NCBI GenBank assembly: GCA_964529175.1
Contig: CAZGVO010000010.1
Span: 1-64,000 of the forward strand
Reading direction: 5' to 3'
From: JAAFJM01 sp964529175
GTDB lineage: Bacteria > Bacteroidota > Bacteroidia > UKL13-3
DNA length: 64,000 bases
Positions 1-8,188 of the stretch are shown one piece after another. Each line of letters opens with the position of its first letter. Positions within the stretch are counted from its first letter, which is position 1. The notes below the pieces were generated by a model that had not been told where the DNA came from, did not search any database, and saw nothing but the letters and a program-made list of their open reading frames with translations. A program made the translations under genes and the position numbers.

Positions 1-45
1 TTGTTTTTTATAAATATAACATATTTTATTCTCACTGCAAGTCTA

Positions 46-170
46 AAGGGTGTCCGCACCAATCCACTATTTTTCATTTCAAATAAAGTATATTTTCTTA
101 ATAAAAACCGCTTGGATCGGTATTTTCCTTTTATTGCTTGGAACGAGCGGATGCTCGCACCAGCGGGTAT
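46..170. repeat. Composite hairpin repeat, copy 1
   Basis: Three modules in order: a small hairpin GGTG-TCCG-CACC (49-60), a conserved AT-rich spacer containing CATTTCAAATAAAGTA (75-90) and the first half of an ACCGCTT module, then the hairpin CGAGC-GGAT-GCTCG in a TTGCTTGGAACGAG context (134-160). The same modules recur in the same order at 1130-1275 and in part at 690-745, 2170-2230 and 2795-2870. It is non-coding; short open frames across it are read-through of the repeat. Confidence 0.7.
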
Positions 171-208
171 GTTTTGTTGTTGTTTTTAAAAGCTACAAGT
201 ATGAAATA

Positions 209-640
209 TTAACCTTTAGTTATAAATATAATAGCTTTTAATTTTCTATTATTATCAAATTCTAAACATACCACTGAACCCAAATTTTTATTTAACATGC
301 AGTCGGCCTCTGGTTTGTAATCATATTTATTTTGTCCATTAAATCTTCCGTATTCATAATTATATTGATAGGTAAACCCGTTTTTGTTTGAACAATAAAA
401 GTCAGGTTTCCCTAAAATTCTTTTTATCTCAGTGTCAGTATGTCCTTTTAGGTTTTCAAATAGTTTAGTTTGCTTTAGTACTTTGGCTCTATAACCATTA
501 CTGCCTAAAATATCTTTTTTCCATTCTTTGCTTGAAAAATTTAAATGGATATTATTTTTGTTGAAAATACTGCAAGAATTACAAAGAATAAATAATAAAC
601 AACCAAATAATTTTATAAAATCTAGTATTAATTTTTTCAT
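209..640 (-). CDS. Putative lipoprotein of unknown function
   Basis: I do not recognise a named family. The start is taken at the MKK codon at 640; an ATG three codons upstream is also possible. The N-terminus has a lysine pair and a hydrophobic stretch ending in the lipobox-like LCNSC, so a lipid-anchored envelope protein is likely. The middle contains KGHTDTEIKRILGKPD, which resembles the turn and helix that open BamE/SmpA-like domains (pattern G-x-T-x-x-E-I-x-x-x-L-G-x-P-D); this is a similarity by eye only. The gene is bounded on both sides by copies of the composite hairpin repeat and lies in the same orientation as the next small secreted gene, which suggests accessory origin. Confidence 0.6.
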   Translation of the reverse strand: MKKLILDFIKLFGCLLFILCNSCSIFNKNNIHLNFSSKEWKKDILGSNGYRAKVLKQTKLFENLKGHTDTEIKRILGKPDFYCSNKNGFTYQYNYEYGRFNGQNKYDYKPEADCMLNKNLGSVVCLEFDNNRKLKAIIFITKG

Positions 641-689
641 ATGATTCATTCCTTTATTATGGTTTTGGAATTAATTTGTCTTTGTTTGG

Positions 690-745
690 TAGTTTCTTTT
701 TGTTGCTTGGAACGAGCGGATGCTCGCACCTGTTGGGTAACTAAA
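690..745. repeat. Composite hairpin repeat, second-half copy
   Basis: The 27-base block at 704-730 is identical to 134-160 in the first copy, including the perfect stem CGAGC-GGAT-GCTCG. It lies between two small minus-strand secreted-protein genes. Confidence 0.7.
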
Positions 746-762
746 ATAAGAAATTACCTAAC

Positions 763-1107
763 TTACCATTTTAAATTTTTATACTTATTTTCTTCATACC
801 ATTTTATCCATTTTTCTTTTTCGCTTCTAAATATTTCATAATTAGGATACATAAAATAATAATTTGCTAATAAAGTATAATTAACTTCAGTAAATCTTGA
901 AATGGAAGTTAGACTACTCTTAAATAGTGGTAAATCAACTTGCATACTATCTTGATTTTTTTTATTTAAAGTGTAAGCTTCTATATTACTTATACAACTA
1001 AAAAATTGTTTTTTAAACTCTAGGTTTTCAGTAAACAAATTACTTTGTTTTTGAGCGTAACAAGATTGAAGTGTAGAAATAAAAATAATTAAATATATAC
1101 GTTTCAT
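763..1107 (-). CDS. Small secreted protein or lipoprotein, unknown function
   Basis: No family recognised. The start is placed at 1107 because the protein then begins with a clean signal sequence, MKRIYLIIFISTLQSC, followed by YAQ; the 19 upstream codons would be read from the flanking repeat. The cysteine after LQS could be a lipobox cysteine, or cleavage could follow the downstream AQ. The mature part (about 95 residues) is polar, with tryptophan and tyrosine near the C-terminus. Like its neighbour it is a single small minus-strand gene bracketed by repeat modules. Confidence 0.5.
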   Translation of the reverse strand: MKRIYLIIFISTLQSCYAQKQSNLFTENLEFKKQFFSCISNIEAYTLNKKNQDSMQVDLPLFKSSLTSISRFTEVNYTLLANYYFMYPNYEIFRSEKEKWIKWYEENKYKNLKW

Positions 1108-1129
1108 TATTTCATTTTTTTTGTCGTTG

Positions 1130-1275
1130 ACTGGTGTCAGCACCAATAATTTTATCCATTTCAAATAAAGTAAATTATCTTAATATAAAAACCGCTTTAG
1201 TTTTTAGCTAAAGCGGTAGGGCTGGCATTTGCCTTTTGTTGCTTGGAACTAGCATACGCTCGTACAAATGGGTTA
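1130..1275. repeat. Composite hairpin repeat, fullest copy
   Basis: Contains hairpin TGGTG-TCAG-CACCA (1132-1145), the CATTTCAAATAAAGTA spacer, a 10-bp stem ACCGCTTTAG / CTAAAGCGGT (1191-1200 and 1208-1217), and a diverged second-half module (TTGCTTGGAACTAGCATACG, 1239-1258). It is the most complete of the five copies in the first 3 kb. Confidence 0.7.
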
Positions 1276-1289
1276 TTAAATTAAGGAAA

Positions 1290-1408
1290 TGACTCCAACG
1301 GAGTCACATATTTATAGAAAATATTTGCCATAAAACATACGACCCCATCGGGGTCGCACCCAATAATCAATTTTTGATTGCTATAAACATTTGACCTTTT
1401 CAAGGTCA
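1290..1408. repeat. Array of three 17-nt mini-hairpins
   Basis: Three perfect hairpins, each a 7-bp stem with a 3-nt loop, are evenly spaced: TGACTCC-AAC-GGAGTCA (1290-1306), CGACCCC-ATC-GGGGTCG (1340-1356) and TGACCTT-TTC-AAGGTCA (1392-1408). The spacers are 33 and 35 nt, AT-rich, and share the word ATAAACAT or ATAAAACAT just before the next hairpin. The stems differ in sequence while the architecture is constant. I see no coding potential in 1108-1556. Confidence 0.7.
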
Positions 1409-1556
1409 GAAATTACTTAACTTAATGACATTGCGCTCGCATCATCGAGGAATAGGCATTTTAAAAAAGTTTTATTTCATTCATTTGGCTTATTTTTGTG
1501 GCTTTCCTTATAGTTGTTTTATTTTCAAAATCAGTTTAATTTTCCACACTTAATAG

Positions 1557-2084
1557 ATGAACTTAATTTTTACAAGAATAGCATTTGTTTTAATGTCCTT
1601 ATGGATTGCTGCCATGGGAAAATACTATCTGCTGCTATATGAAATAGCAATTTGGGGTGCCTGCGAATTCTTTTCATGGTACGCAAAACCTATGCATCAG
1701 AAAGATTTAAGTTTATACAGGAGTATGTCGCTTATATATATGCTATTTATTTGTGTTGACCGCATGTACAAGCCGGAGTTAAGTTATTATATGGCACAAG
1801 GCATTAATGTATTAGAACATCTTGTATTTGCTATCATGGCTATGAATATGCTGCTGTTTCTTAAACGCATTTTTATTCCTGATTTAAAAAATATATTTGT
1901 TCTATCGGGGCTATTCCTTGCCTGCAATGTTCTAGGAGCAGTTAATGAATTATACCAGAACATGGTTCACCGAACCATTTTTGATTTTACGGCTGATTCA
2001 GTTAAAGATATCATTGTTAACTTTATTGCTAGTTTACTTTTCATAGCCGTAGATTTATTTAGGCAAAGAAGGAGTAGTTTATAG
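1557..2084 (+). CDS. Integral membrane protein, VanZ-like by eye
   Basis: A 175-residue polytopic membrane protein with about five hydrophobic segments (roughly residues 5-20, 25-42, 58-70, 85-103, 112-130 and 153-167). The C-terminal half carries ELYQN, then DFTADSVKDIIVN and a final hydrophobic helix. This resembles the E-x-x-Q ... D-x-x-x-N pattern of VanZ-like and YjdF-like membrane proteins, but I cannot assign the family firmly. It stands alone between repeat elements, on the opposite strand to its neighbours. The function is unknown. Confidence 0.55.
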   Translation: MNLIFTRIAFVLMSLWIAAMGKYYLLLYEIAIWGACEFFSWYAKPMHQKDLSLYRSMSLIYMLFICVDRMYKPELSYYMAQGINVLEHLVFAIMAMNMLLFLKRIFIPDLKNIFVLSGLFLACNVLGAVNELYQNMVHRTIFDFTADSVKDIIVNFIASLLFIAVDLFRQRRSSL

Positions 2085-2169
2085 TTTATCGGCTGCGCTC
2101 CAAAAATGGTAGATTAAATAACCCAAATCAATCTTTAAAAAAATAGAATGAAAGTATAGATAGCCATTG

Positions 2170-2230
2170 AGTTTGTATTGGCATTTTCCTTTTATTACTT
2201 ATAACGAGCGGAGGCTAACAGCAGCTTGAA
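2170..2230. repeat. Degenerate composite-repeat second half
   Basis: TTGGCATTTTCCTTTTATTA followed by a diverged ACGAGCGGAGGCTAACAG block matches the second-half module at 121-160, with its stem partly decayed. It lies immediately downstream of the minus-strand secreted gene at 2254-2757. Confidence 0.5.
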
Positions 2231-2253
2231 CATCCAAAGTCTCAAACTATAAA

Positions 2254-2757
2254 CTAATTGAATTTCTTTTTAAAATTGTTAAGTAGTTTTTTTTCATCGG
2301 TTGCGATAAATTTATGGGTCAGAATATAAAAAAAATACTTTTGGAGAGTTTGTTCTTTATCAAAATATGTTTTATTGCCATTTTTTAATATAACACAAAA
2401 TTCGTCCATAAAAAAAGTATAGGTATTGGTATCAATTTTTATTTTTAAAACAGCCCAATAGTTAATTTTATTATCACTTATAGCAGTATCGACCAAGTTT
2501 TCAATAATATTTACTATATCATTAACAATAATTCTACCAAAGAGAAAAATAGTATCAAAGCTTACACAATCTTCTTCTATAGGAGTTACTAACATTTGTT
2601 TTGGCAATCGCCCCATAGAACATTGTATATTGTTAAAAAAAATTATTTGAACGAAGTTTGATTCATCCAAATTCTTTTTAATATATGGTTGATTTTGTGC
2701 GCTTAGAAGAGCATTATAAAAAAATAAAAAGTAAGATAATAGAATAAATTGCTTCAT
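2254..2757 (-). CDS. Secreted protein of unknown function
   Basis: The start is placed at 2757 (MKQFILLSYF), eight codons inside the longest open frame, because this gives a standard signal peptide ending ALLSAQ; cleavage probably follows the alanine. The mature protein of about 147 residues is rich in Asn, Lys, Ile and Phe, with no motif I recognise. One pair of cysteines (in NIQCSMG and EEDCVSF) could form a disulfide. It is another small minus-strand secreted gene bounded by repeat modules on both sides. Confidence 0.55.
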   Translation of the reverse strand: MKQFILLSYFLFFYNALLSAQNQPYIKKNLDESNFVQIIFFNNIQCSMGRLPKQMLVTPIEEDCVSFDTIFLFGRIIVNDIVNIIENLVDTAISDNKINYWAVLKIKIDTNTYTFFMDEFCVILKNGNKTYFDKEQTLQKYFFYILTHKFIATDEKKLLNNFKKKFN

Positions 2758-2794
2758 CGTTTTGTAGTTTTTATTTTTCAATTAATAATATTGT

Positions 2795-2870
2795 AAACCA
2801 ATATTTCAAATAAAGTAATTTTTTTAATAAAAAAACCGCTTTAGTTTTGGCTAAAGCGATTTAGGTTTAC
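2795..2870. repeat. Composite hairpin repeat, first-half copy
   Basis: ATTTCAAATAAAGTAATTTT followed by a stem CCGCTTTAG / CTAAAGCG (2836-2844 and 2851-2858, loop TTTTGG). It matches 1159-1217 closely. The rest of 2758-3057 holds only low-complexity text (repeated CTAT/TCTATCA words at about 2935-2970). Confidence 0.65.
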
Positions 2871-3057
2871 AATTACAGGTCGAAGCTATTTGATAAACTA
2901 TCATACAATACACTAATTAGTGTGGCAATTATCCATCGTCTATTGTCCATTGTCTATCAACTATCTATCATTAAAAAGTAAAAAAATAAAACAGAATAGA
3001 AATTATTTCGTTCATTTGAATAGTTTTGTTATACACTAAAAAATCAATCACTTTAAA

Positions 3058-4002
3058 TTGGATACAACCGAAATAAAATCGCTTTTGCTTTTGCTCGATG
3101 ATACCGATGCTGAAGTAGTAAGTTTGGTAGAAAAAAAATTGCTTTCGTATGGCATGGAGGCTTTGCCTTTTATTGAAAACGAATTGGCTCAAATTAAGGA
3201 TGAAAATGTTTTTGATTTGGCAAACGAAGTAGTTAGTAAAATAAACTATCAGCAGCTATTGGTTGAGTTTCAAAGTTGGTTTGATTCGGAAGACAGAGAT
3301 TTGCTTCAAGGTGTGTTTTTAGTGGCTAAATACAAGTATCCAAATTTAAAAAAAGCTGATATTAGAGAAGCCATTGAAAAAATAAAACTAAATGCATGGC
3401 TCGATATGAGGCATGATATTACGGCATTTGAAAAAGTAAAAATTTTAAATTATGCATTTTATAATATTCATGGTTTTTCGGGCAATGTAGATAATTACCA
3501 AAGTTCATCAAATTCGTTTATTAATGAGGTTTTGGATAGCAAAAAAGGCAATCCAATTATGCTTTGCATTATTTACATGTTGGTGGCTCAAAACTTAAAA
3601 TTGCCAGTGTTTGGCATTAATTTACCCCAACATTTTATGCTAGCTTTTTTAGAGGAAGATAAAATGGATTTAAGCACTTTTGATTTGAACAAACCTCAAA
3701 CAGTTTCGCCTAATGGAAGGGCTGTTTTGTTTTATATCAATGCTTTTCATAAAGGAGGTGTTTTTACTAAAACCAGTTTGGAACAATTTGTGCACCAAAT
3801 GCAAATTCAAAGTAATCCAGCTTATTATTTACCATGCGATAATTTAACCATTGTAAAACGTGTATTGCGTAATTTAGCATCATCGTACAAATACGAAGAA
3901 GATAAGTTAAAAGCTAACCAAGTTTATGATATATTATATTTGCTAGGCGAGCCTCCTTTGGATCATTTTACCGATGTTACCGACTCAAATTTTGAAGAAT
4001 AA
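3058..4002 (+). CDS. SirB1/YchA-like transglutaminase-fold protein
   Basis: A 314-residue protein opening at a TTG codon; no in-frame ATG lies between the previous stop and this point. The N-terminal 90 residues are helical. The core segment KGNPIMLCIIYMLVAQNLKL followed by PVFGINLPQHFMLAF (about residues 165-195) matches the SirB1-type transglutaminase-like domain (G-x-P-x-x-L ... G-v-n-x-P-x-H-F). The C-terminal part has the helical repeat expected for these proteins (LRNLASSYKYEEDKLKANQVY). The molecular function of the family is not established. It is monocistronic and converges on ffh across a shared terminator. Confidence 0.75.
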   Translation: MDTTEIKSLLLLLDDTDAEVVSLVEKKLLSYGMEALPFIENELAQIKDENVFDLANEVVSKINYQQLLVEFQSWFDSEDRDLLQGVFLVAKYKYPNLKKADIREAIEKIKLNAWLDMRHDITAFEKVKILNYAFYNIHGFSGNVDNYQSSSNSFINEVLDSKKGNPIMLCIIYMLVAQNLKLPVFGINLPQHFMLAFLEEDKMDLSTFDLNKPQTVSPNGRAVLFYINAFHKGGVFTKTSLEQFVHQMQIQSNPAYYLPCDNLTIVKRVLRNLASSYKYEEDKLKANQVYDILYLLGEPPLDHFTDVTDSNFEE

Positions 4003-4020
4003 ATAGGTAACTATAAAATA

Positions 4021-4064
4021 AAAAAAGCGGCTACTCTTGATTAAGGATAGTCGCTTTTTATTTT
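4021..4064. terminator. Bidirectional terminator, sirB1-like gene / ffh
   Basis: AAAAAGCGGCTA ... TAGTCGCTTTTT forms a stem flanked by A and T runs, so it can terminate transcription from both directions between two convergent genes. Confidence 0.75.
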
Positions 4065-4080
4065 ATAATTGGTTTTAAAT

Positions 4081-5409
4081 TTATCTTCTAAAAGGTAAGT
4101 TTTTCATGCTTAAACCAGCGCCTTGCATTTTATTCATGGTACGCATCATTTTACGCATTTCTTCAAATTGTTTTAGCAATTGGTTTACTTGTTGAATATC
4201 AGTTCCACTTCCGTCAGCTACGCGTTTTCTGCGGCTTCCGTTAAGTATATCTGGTGTTCTGCGTTCAGCAGGTGTCATTGAGTTAATAATGGCTTCAATG
4301 CCTTTAAAAGCATCATCGCTAATATCAATGTCTTTTATGGCTTTGCCCACACCAGGAATCATAGCCATCAAATCTTTTAGGTTACCCATTTTTTTAATTT
4401 GTTGAATTTGGCTATAAAAATCTTCAAAGGTAAATTGGTCTTTTAGTAATTTCTTTTGAATTTTAGCTGCTTCTTCTTCATCAAAAACCGATTGTGCACG
4501 TTCCACTAACGTAACAATATCGCCCATGCCCAAAATACGCTGAGCCATCCTATCTGGGTGAAATACATCAAGGGCTTCCATTTTTTCGCCCATACCCACA
4601 AATTTGATAGGTTTTTGTACAACCGTTTTAATTGAAAGCGCAGCTCCACCACGAGTATCACCATCTAATTTGGTTAAAATAACACCAGTAAAATCTAATA
4701 CATCGTTAAATGCTTTAGCTGTATTTACAGCATCTTGACCAGTCATCGAATCAACTACAAACAAAATTTCTTGAGGTTGAACAGTGGCTTTAATATTGCC
4801 AATTTCAGCCATCATTTCTTCGTCAATACTTAATCGACCAGCAGTATCTATAATTAATATTTTGTGGTTTCCATCTTTGGCAGCTTTTACTGCATTTTGA
4901 GCAATTTCAACTGGATTTTTGTTTTCCATTTCAAAGTACACAGGTACTTCAATTTGCTCACCTAATACTTTTAATTGCTCAATAGCCGCAGGACGGTAAA
5001 CATCGGCAGCAGCTAACAATACACTTTTTCCTTGTTTTTTAAAGTAGTTAGCCAACTTTGCAGAGTGGGTGGTTTTACCACTTCCTTGCAAGCCTGCCAT
5101 TAATATAATACTTGGATTGCCGCTAGTATTTATATTTTCGGTTTTACCACCTAAAAGCTCAGTTAATTCATCGTTTACAATTTTTACCAATAATTGGCCT
5201 GGGCTAATGGCTGTTAGTACATTTTGGCCTAAAGCTTTTTCTTTAACAGTATCGGTAAATTGTTTAGCAATTTTGTAGTTAACATCAGCATCAATTAAGG
5301 CTTTACGAATTTCTTTAACCGTTTCGGCTACGTTAATTTCGGTAATTTTACCTTGTCCCTTTAGGTTTTTAAATGCTTTATCTAACTTACTACTTAAACT
5401 TTCAAACAT
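4081..5409 (-). CDS. ffh: Signal recognition particle protein Ffh (SRP54)
   Basis: The GTPase that, with 4.5S RNA, binds signal sequences emerging from the ribosome and docks with FtsY at the membrane. The N domain covers residues 1-85. The G domain shows GLQGSGKTT (106-114), DVYRPAA (136-142), DTAGR (188-192), TKLDGD (246-251) and GGAA. The M domain (about 300-442) has the MIPGVGK finger region and the RNA-binding SRRKRVADGSG segment near residues 390-400. The length of 442 is usual for the family; the C-terminus is short and ends MKNLPFRR. The gene is followed by a shared terminator and preceded by a 148-bp gap holding the terminator of the next gene upstream, so it is transcribed alone. 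Confidence 0.97.
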   Translation of the reverse strand: MFESLSSKLDKAFKNLKGQGKITEINVAETVKEIRKALIDADVNYKIAKQFTDTVKEKALGQNVLTAISPGQLLVKIVNDELTELLGGKTENINTSGNPSIILMAGLQGSGKTTHSAKLANYFKKQGKSVLLAAADVYRPAAIEQLKVLGEQIEVPVYFEMENKNPVEIAQNAVKAAKDGNHKILIIDTAGRLSIDEEMMAEIGNIKATVQPQEILFVVDSMTGQDAVNTAKAFNDVLDFTGVILTKLDGDTRGGAALSIKTVVQKPIKFVGMGEKMEALDVFHPDRMAQRILGMGDIVTLVERAQSVFDEEEAAKIQKKLLKDQFTFEDFYSQIQQIKKMGNLKDLMAMIPGVGKAIKDIDISDDAFKGIEAIINSMTPAERRTPDILNGSRRKRVADGSGTDIQQVNQLLKQFEEMRKMMRTMNKMQGAGLSMKNLPFRR

Positions 5410-5513
5410 GTGTATTGGAATTAATTTTTTGCTGCGCGAAGATAGGTTTTATTTAAAATTCAAAAAGCTAATAATTATAAAATTTTTCGTACAGTTTCTG
5501 GTGATTTAAAAGC

Positions 5514-5542
5514 AAAAAAGCCGCATAAATGCAGCTTTTTTA
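5514..5542 (-). terminator. Terminator of START-like gene
   Basis: AAAAAAGC-CGCATAAATGCA-GCTTTTTT: a GC-containing stem bounded by A and T runs, 16 bp past the stop of the minus-strand gene at 5558. Confidence 0.7.
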
Positions 5543-5557
5543 AAATATAATTTGATT

Positions 5558-5935
5558 TTAGGCGCCAATACAGCTTTTTAAATCGTGTACTTGGCTTTCC
5601 CAAAGTTGAATGGTGTTTTTTTCATCACCTTCTTCAGCGTAATCGGTTATTACCAAAGCTACGTCATCAGTTAGTTCATCTACATTTATATCAAATTCTA
5701 AAAACTCATCCTTTTGAGTATTCATCCATTTAAACTTCATGCTTTTATTATTTACTTTTTTCAATAATTCAGCACTAGTTTCTTCACCATCCCATTTAAA
5801 TTTATAGGTGCTATTTCTAATATCTACATCATTACAAAACCACTGCGATAAACCGCTAGGAGTACTGATATAGTTAAACAATAAAGCTGGAGATGCTTTT
5901 ATTGGAAATTCCATTATTACTTGTTTACGAGCCAT
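5558..5935 (-). CDS. START-like/SRPBCC domain protein
   Basis: 125 residues from the ATG at 5935 (MARKQVIMEFPI). Twelve further upstream codons are open but would precede the conserved start of this family. The pattern F-P-I-x-A-S-P-x-L-L-F-N-Y-I-S-T-P-S-G-L, then WF and W-x-D-G-E-E-T-S-A, is that of the Bacteroidota START-like (AHSA1/SRPBCC helix-grip) family. These folds bind hydrophobic ligands; the ligand of this branch is not known. The C-terminus ends WESQVHDLKSCIGA, a helix ending that these proteins usually share. It has its own terminator. Confidence 0.75.
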   Translation of the reverse strand: MARKQVIMEFPIKASPALLFNYISTPSGLSQWFCNDVDIRNSTYKFKWDGEETSAELLKKVNNKSMKFKWMNTQKDEFLEFDINVDELTDDVALVITDYAEEGDEKNTIQLWESQVHDLKSCIGA

Positions 5936-6000
5936 GAGTGAATGATCTATTTTGATTTTGAACTTGAGCAAATATAATTTTTACTTTGACTTTACAAAGT

Positions 6001-6492
6001 TTATCCTAAAAAATTCTTAAACATTCCACTAATACCGCCTTTTTCCTCGCTGTTATTTTTGTTGCCAAACATGTTTATAAGCATACCACTTAAACCTCCG
6101 CCACCTAAATTACTTAACATACTTTGTACATTAAATGAATCATCATTAGGATCGTTTATTTTCGAAATTAATTGGTTCATAACATTTGGAATCAATTCAT
6201 TAGAAATATGGTTAGCATCTGTTTGGTTTACATTAAACTTGCTTACCAAGTTATTACCTAAGCCACTTATAATATTGGCTACAATAGGATTATTGGTTAA
6301 ATTACCGTTGGTTTTTAAAATATCAGATAAACCAGCAATATTTCCTTTAGAAACCTCAGCCTTTAATCCATTGATTATGGCATTTCCTGTTTCTGATATA
6401 GCTGCATCGTTGTGTTCGTTTGCAATTGCTTGATTATTAACAATTAATTCTCCAGCATTTTCTTTTATTAAGTTTATTAAATTTTCAATCAT
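6001..6492 (-). CDS. Conserved hypothetical, helical, Gly/Asn-rich tail
   Basis: A 163-residue soluble protein with no signal peptide. The first 110 residues form amphipathic helices (IIENL..., NEHNDAAISETGNAIINGLK, SNELIPNVMNQLISKI). The tail is a flexible GGGGLSGMLINMFG ... GGISGMFKNFLG segment. The overall look recalls DUF937/YidB-like proteins, but I am not certain. It lies 25 bp downstream of polX on the same strand and may be co-transcribed with it. Confidence 0.6.
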   Translation of the reverse strand: MIENLINLIKENAGELIVNNQAIANEHNDAAISETGNAIINGLKAEVSKGNIAGLSDILKTNGNLTNNPIVANIISGLGNNLVSKFNVNQTDANHISNELIPNVMNQLISKINDPNDDSFNVQSMLSNLGGGGLSGMLINMFGNKNNSEEKGGISGMFKNFLG

Positions 6493-6517
6493 AACGTTTC
6501 GAAACTATTTATTTTTT

Positions 6518-8188
6518 TTATGAATTAATGTTATTTTTTTGTTTAAAGTAATTTTTTAGTTCTTCGGTAGTAAATGCATTTAAACAATTTTCTTTTGTTA
6601 AGCCACCTTTACGTCCAATTAAGGTTCCGTAATACATGTCTTTTAACCCGTCAATACTGTGAGCGTCAGGGTTTATACATAGTTTAATTCCCTTATTTAA
6701 AGCATAATCAATATAGCGCCAATCAAGGTCTAGTCGGTAGGGATTTGCATTAATTTCTATGGCTACATTATTGGCTGCACAAGCATCAATTATTTTATGG
6801 TGGTTAATTGGGTAACCTTCGCGTAACAACAATAATCTACCTGTTGGATGCCCTAAAATAGTGGTATAAGGATTTTCAATAGCAGTAATAATTCTGCTCA
6901 TGGCTTTTTCTTCGTTCATTTTTAAAATGCTATGAACCGAAGCCACCACATAATCAAAAGTAGCCAAAACATCATTGGCGTAATCTAGTTGGCCGTTGTA
7001 TAAAATATCGCATTCAATGCCTTTAAATATGGTAAATTTTGGGTTACTTGAATTTAGTTTATCTACTTCTTCGTGCTGCGCAATAATGCGTTCTTCGCTT
7101 AATCCATTGGCATAAAATGCAGCTTTACTATGGTCGGCAATACCAAAATAATTGTAACCCATTTTTTGACAAGCTTTAGCCATTTCAGCAATGGTATTTA
7201 ATCCATCACTCCATGTTGAATGGTTATGCAAAGCACCTTTTAAATCGCTGTATTCAATTAAAGTTGGAAGTTTATTTTGTTCGGCCAACTTAACTTCATT
7301 GGTACCTTCGCGCATTTCAGGTTCAATGTACTGCAAGTTAATACTTTGATATATAGACTGTTCTGAATTGACGTTTTTATCAATATCATTTAAGTTTAGC
7401 AACTGTAAATGGGCTTTACTAGCAGTTTTTTCAAATAACTCCCAAGTAAAAGCAGATGTATTACAAGCATAAATTTGAACAGGAAATTGCTCATATTTTG
7501 CACTGAATCCTTTATCGTTAGCAGTTAAATCTGTTAAAACATCTATTTGAGCTAAGCTATTTTCTGTACTATTTACATCATTGCTTGCTACCAATATTTC
7601 AATTTCATCAATTACTTCTAATTTTCTGCGCATGGCTCCGCAAATAGAAACGTTGGTAAAACTGCTATTTTGCTCCAATAATTTCACTAAATTTAAAGCT
7701 GCATTTTCAACTTTGGCATAATGAAATTTATTGGCACTGGCATACATAAACTCAATTTGATTGATTACGTTTTGCTGTGTTTTTAAACCAAAACCTTTTG
7801 CTTGTGCCAACCTGTTTTCTTTACAAGCATAAAGTAGTTCGCCTATTTCTTCTATTTCTAACTCTTTCCAAATAACAGCAATTTTTTTAGGTCCAATGCC
7901 TTTTATACGCATCATTTGCATAACACCAGCAGGCGTTTGAGCTATTAAATCATTCAGTTCTGCAAAGCTTTCTGTTTTGTTTATTTCATCTATTTTAGCT
8001 GCTATACCTTTTCCAATTCCTTCTATTTTTTCTAATTCAGGAATGGTTAAACCCTCCAACGGATTTATCATTTTATCAATCCTAAAGTAGGCATTGCTAA
8101 ATTGTTTAATTTTAAAAGGATTGGCGCCATGCAGTTCGCTTAAATCGGCAAAAAGCTTAAATAAATCGGCTATATCAGAGTTTGTCAT
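6518..8188 (-). CDS. polX: PolX-family protein: degenerate polymerase plus PHP exonuclease
   Basis: A 556-residue protein with the PolX layout: an N-terminal helix-hairpin-helix region (IEGIGKGIAAKI at 55-66, IKGIGPKKI at 95-103), a Pol beta-like nucleotidyltransferase domain to about 310, and a C-terminal PHP domain. PHP ligands are visible at H321, H323, D328, H353, E391, H419, D508 and H510, with GHPTGR at 446-451, so 3'-5' exonuclease or AP-endonuclease activity is plausible. In the polymerase domain, however, the usual G-S-x-R-R ... D-x-D reads GAMRR ... E195-I-E197, and the third acidic position appears to be Gln238. The C-terminus of the TM protein gene upstream overlaps its start by 14 bp. 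Confidence 0.88.
   Translation of the reverse strand: MTNSDIADLFKLFADLSELHGANPFKIKQFSNAYFRIDKMINPLEGLTIPELEKIEGIGKGIAAKIDEINKTESFAELNDLIAQTPAGVMQMMRIKGIGPKKIAVIWKELEIEEIGELLYACKENRLAQAKGFGLKTQQNVINQIEFMYASANKFHYAKVENAALNLVKLLEQNSSFTNVSICGAMRRKLEVIDEIEILVASNDVNSTENSLAQIDVLTDLTANDKGFSAKYEQFPVQIYACNTSAFTWELFEKTASKAHLQLLNLNDIDKNVNSEQSIYQSINLQYIEPEMREGTNEVKLAEQNKLPTLIEYSDLKGALHNHSTWSDGLNTIAEMAKACQKMGYNYFGIADHSKAAFYANGLSEERIIAQHEEVDKLNSSNPKFTIFKGIECDILYNGQLDYANDVLATFDYVVASVHSILKMNEEKAMSRIITAIENPYTTILGHPTGRLLLLREGYPINHHKIIDACAANNVAIEINANPYRLDLDWRYIDYALNKGIKLCINPDAHSIDGLKDMYYGTLIGRKGGLTKENCLNAFTTEELKNYFKQKNNINS

Noticed and set aside
1..241. Short plus-strand open frames at the left edge
   Set aside because: They read straight through the composite hairpin repeat and have no gene-like composition; the repeat explains the open frame.
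690..745. Integron attC site
   Set aside because: Only this copy has GTTRRRY beside the palindrome, no matching RYYYAAC pair is clear, and no integrase is in the window. Kept as a possibility under the repeat-array finding only.
1290..1408. CRISPR array
   Set aside because: Only three units, the repeated parts differ in sequence and are short perfect hairpins, the spacers resemble one another, and no cas gene is present.
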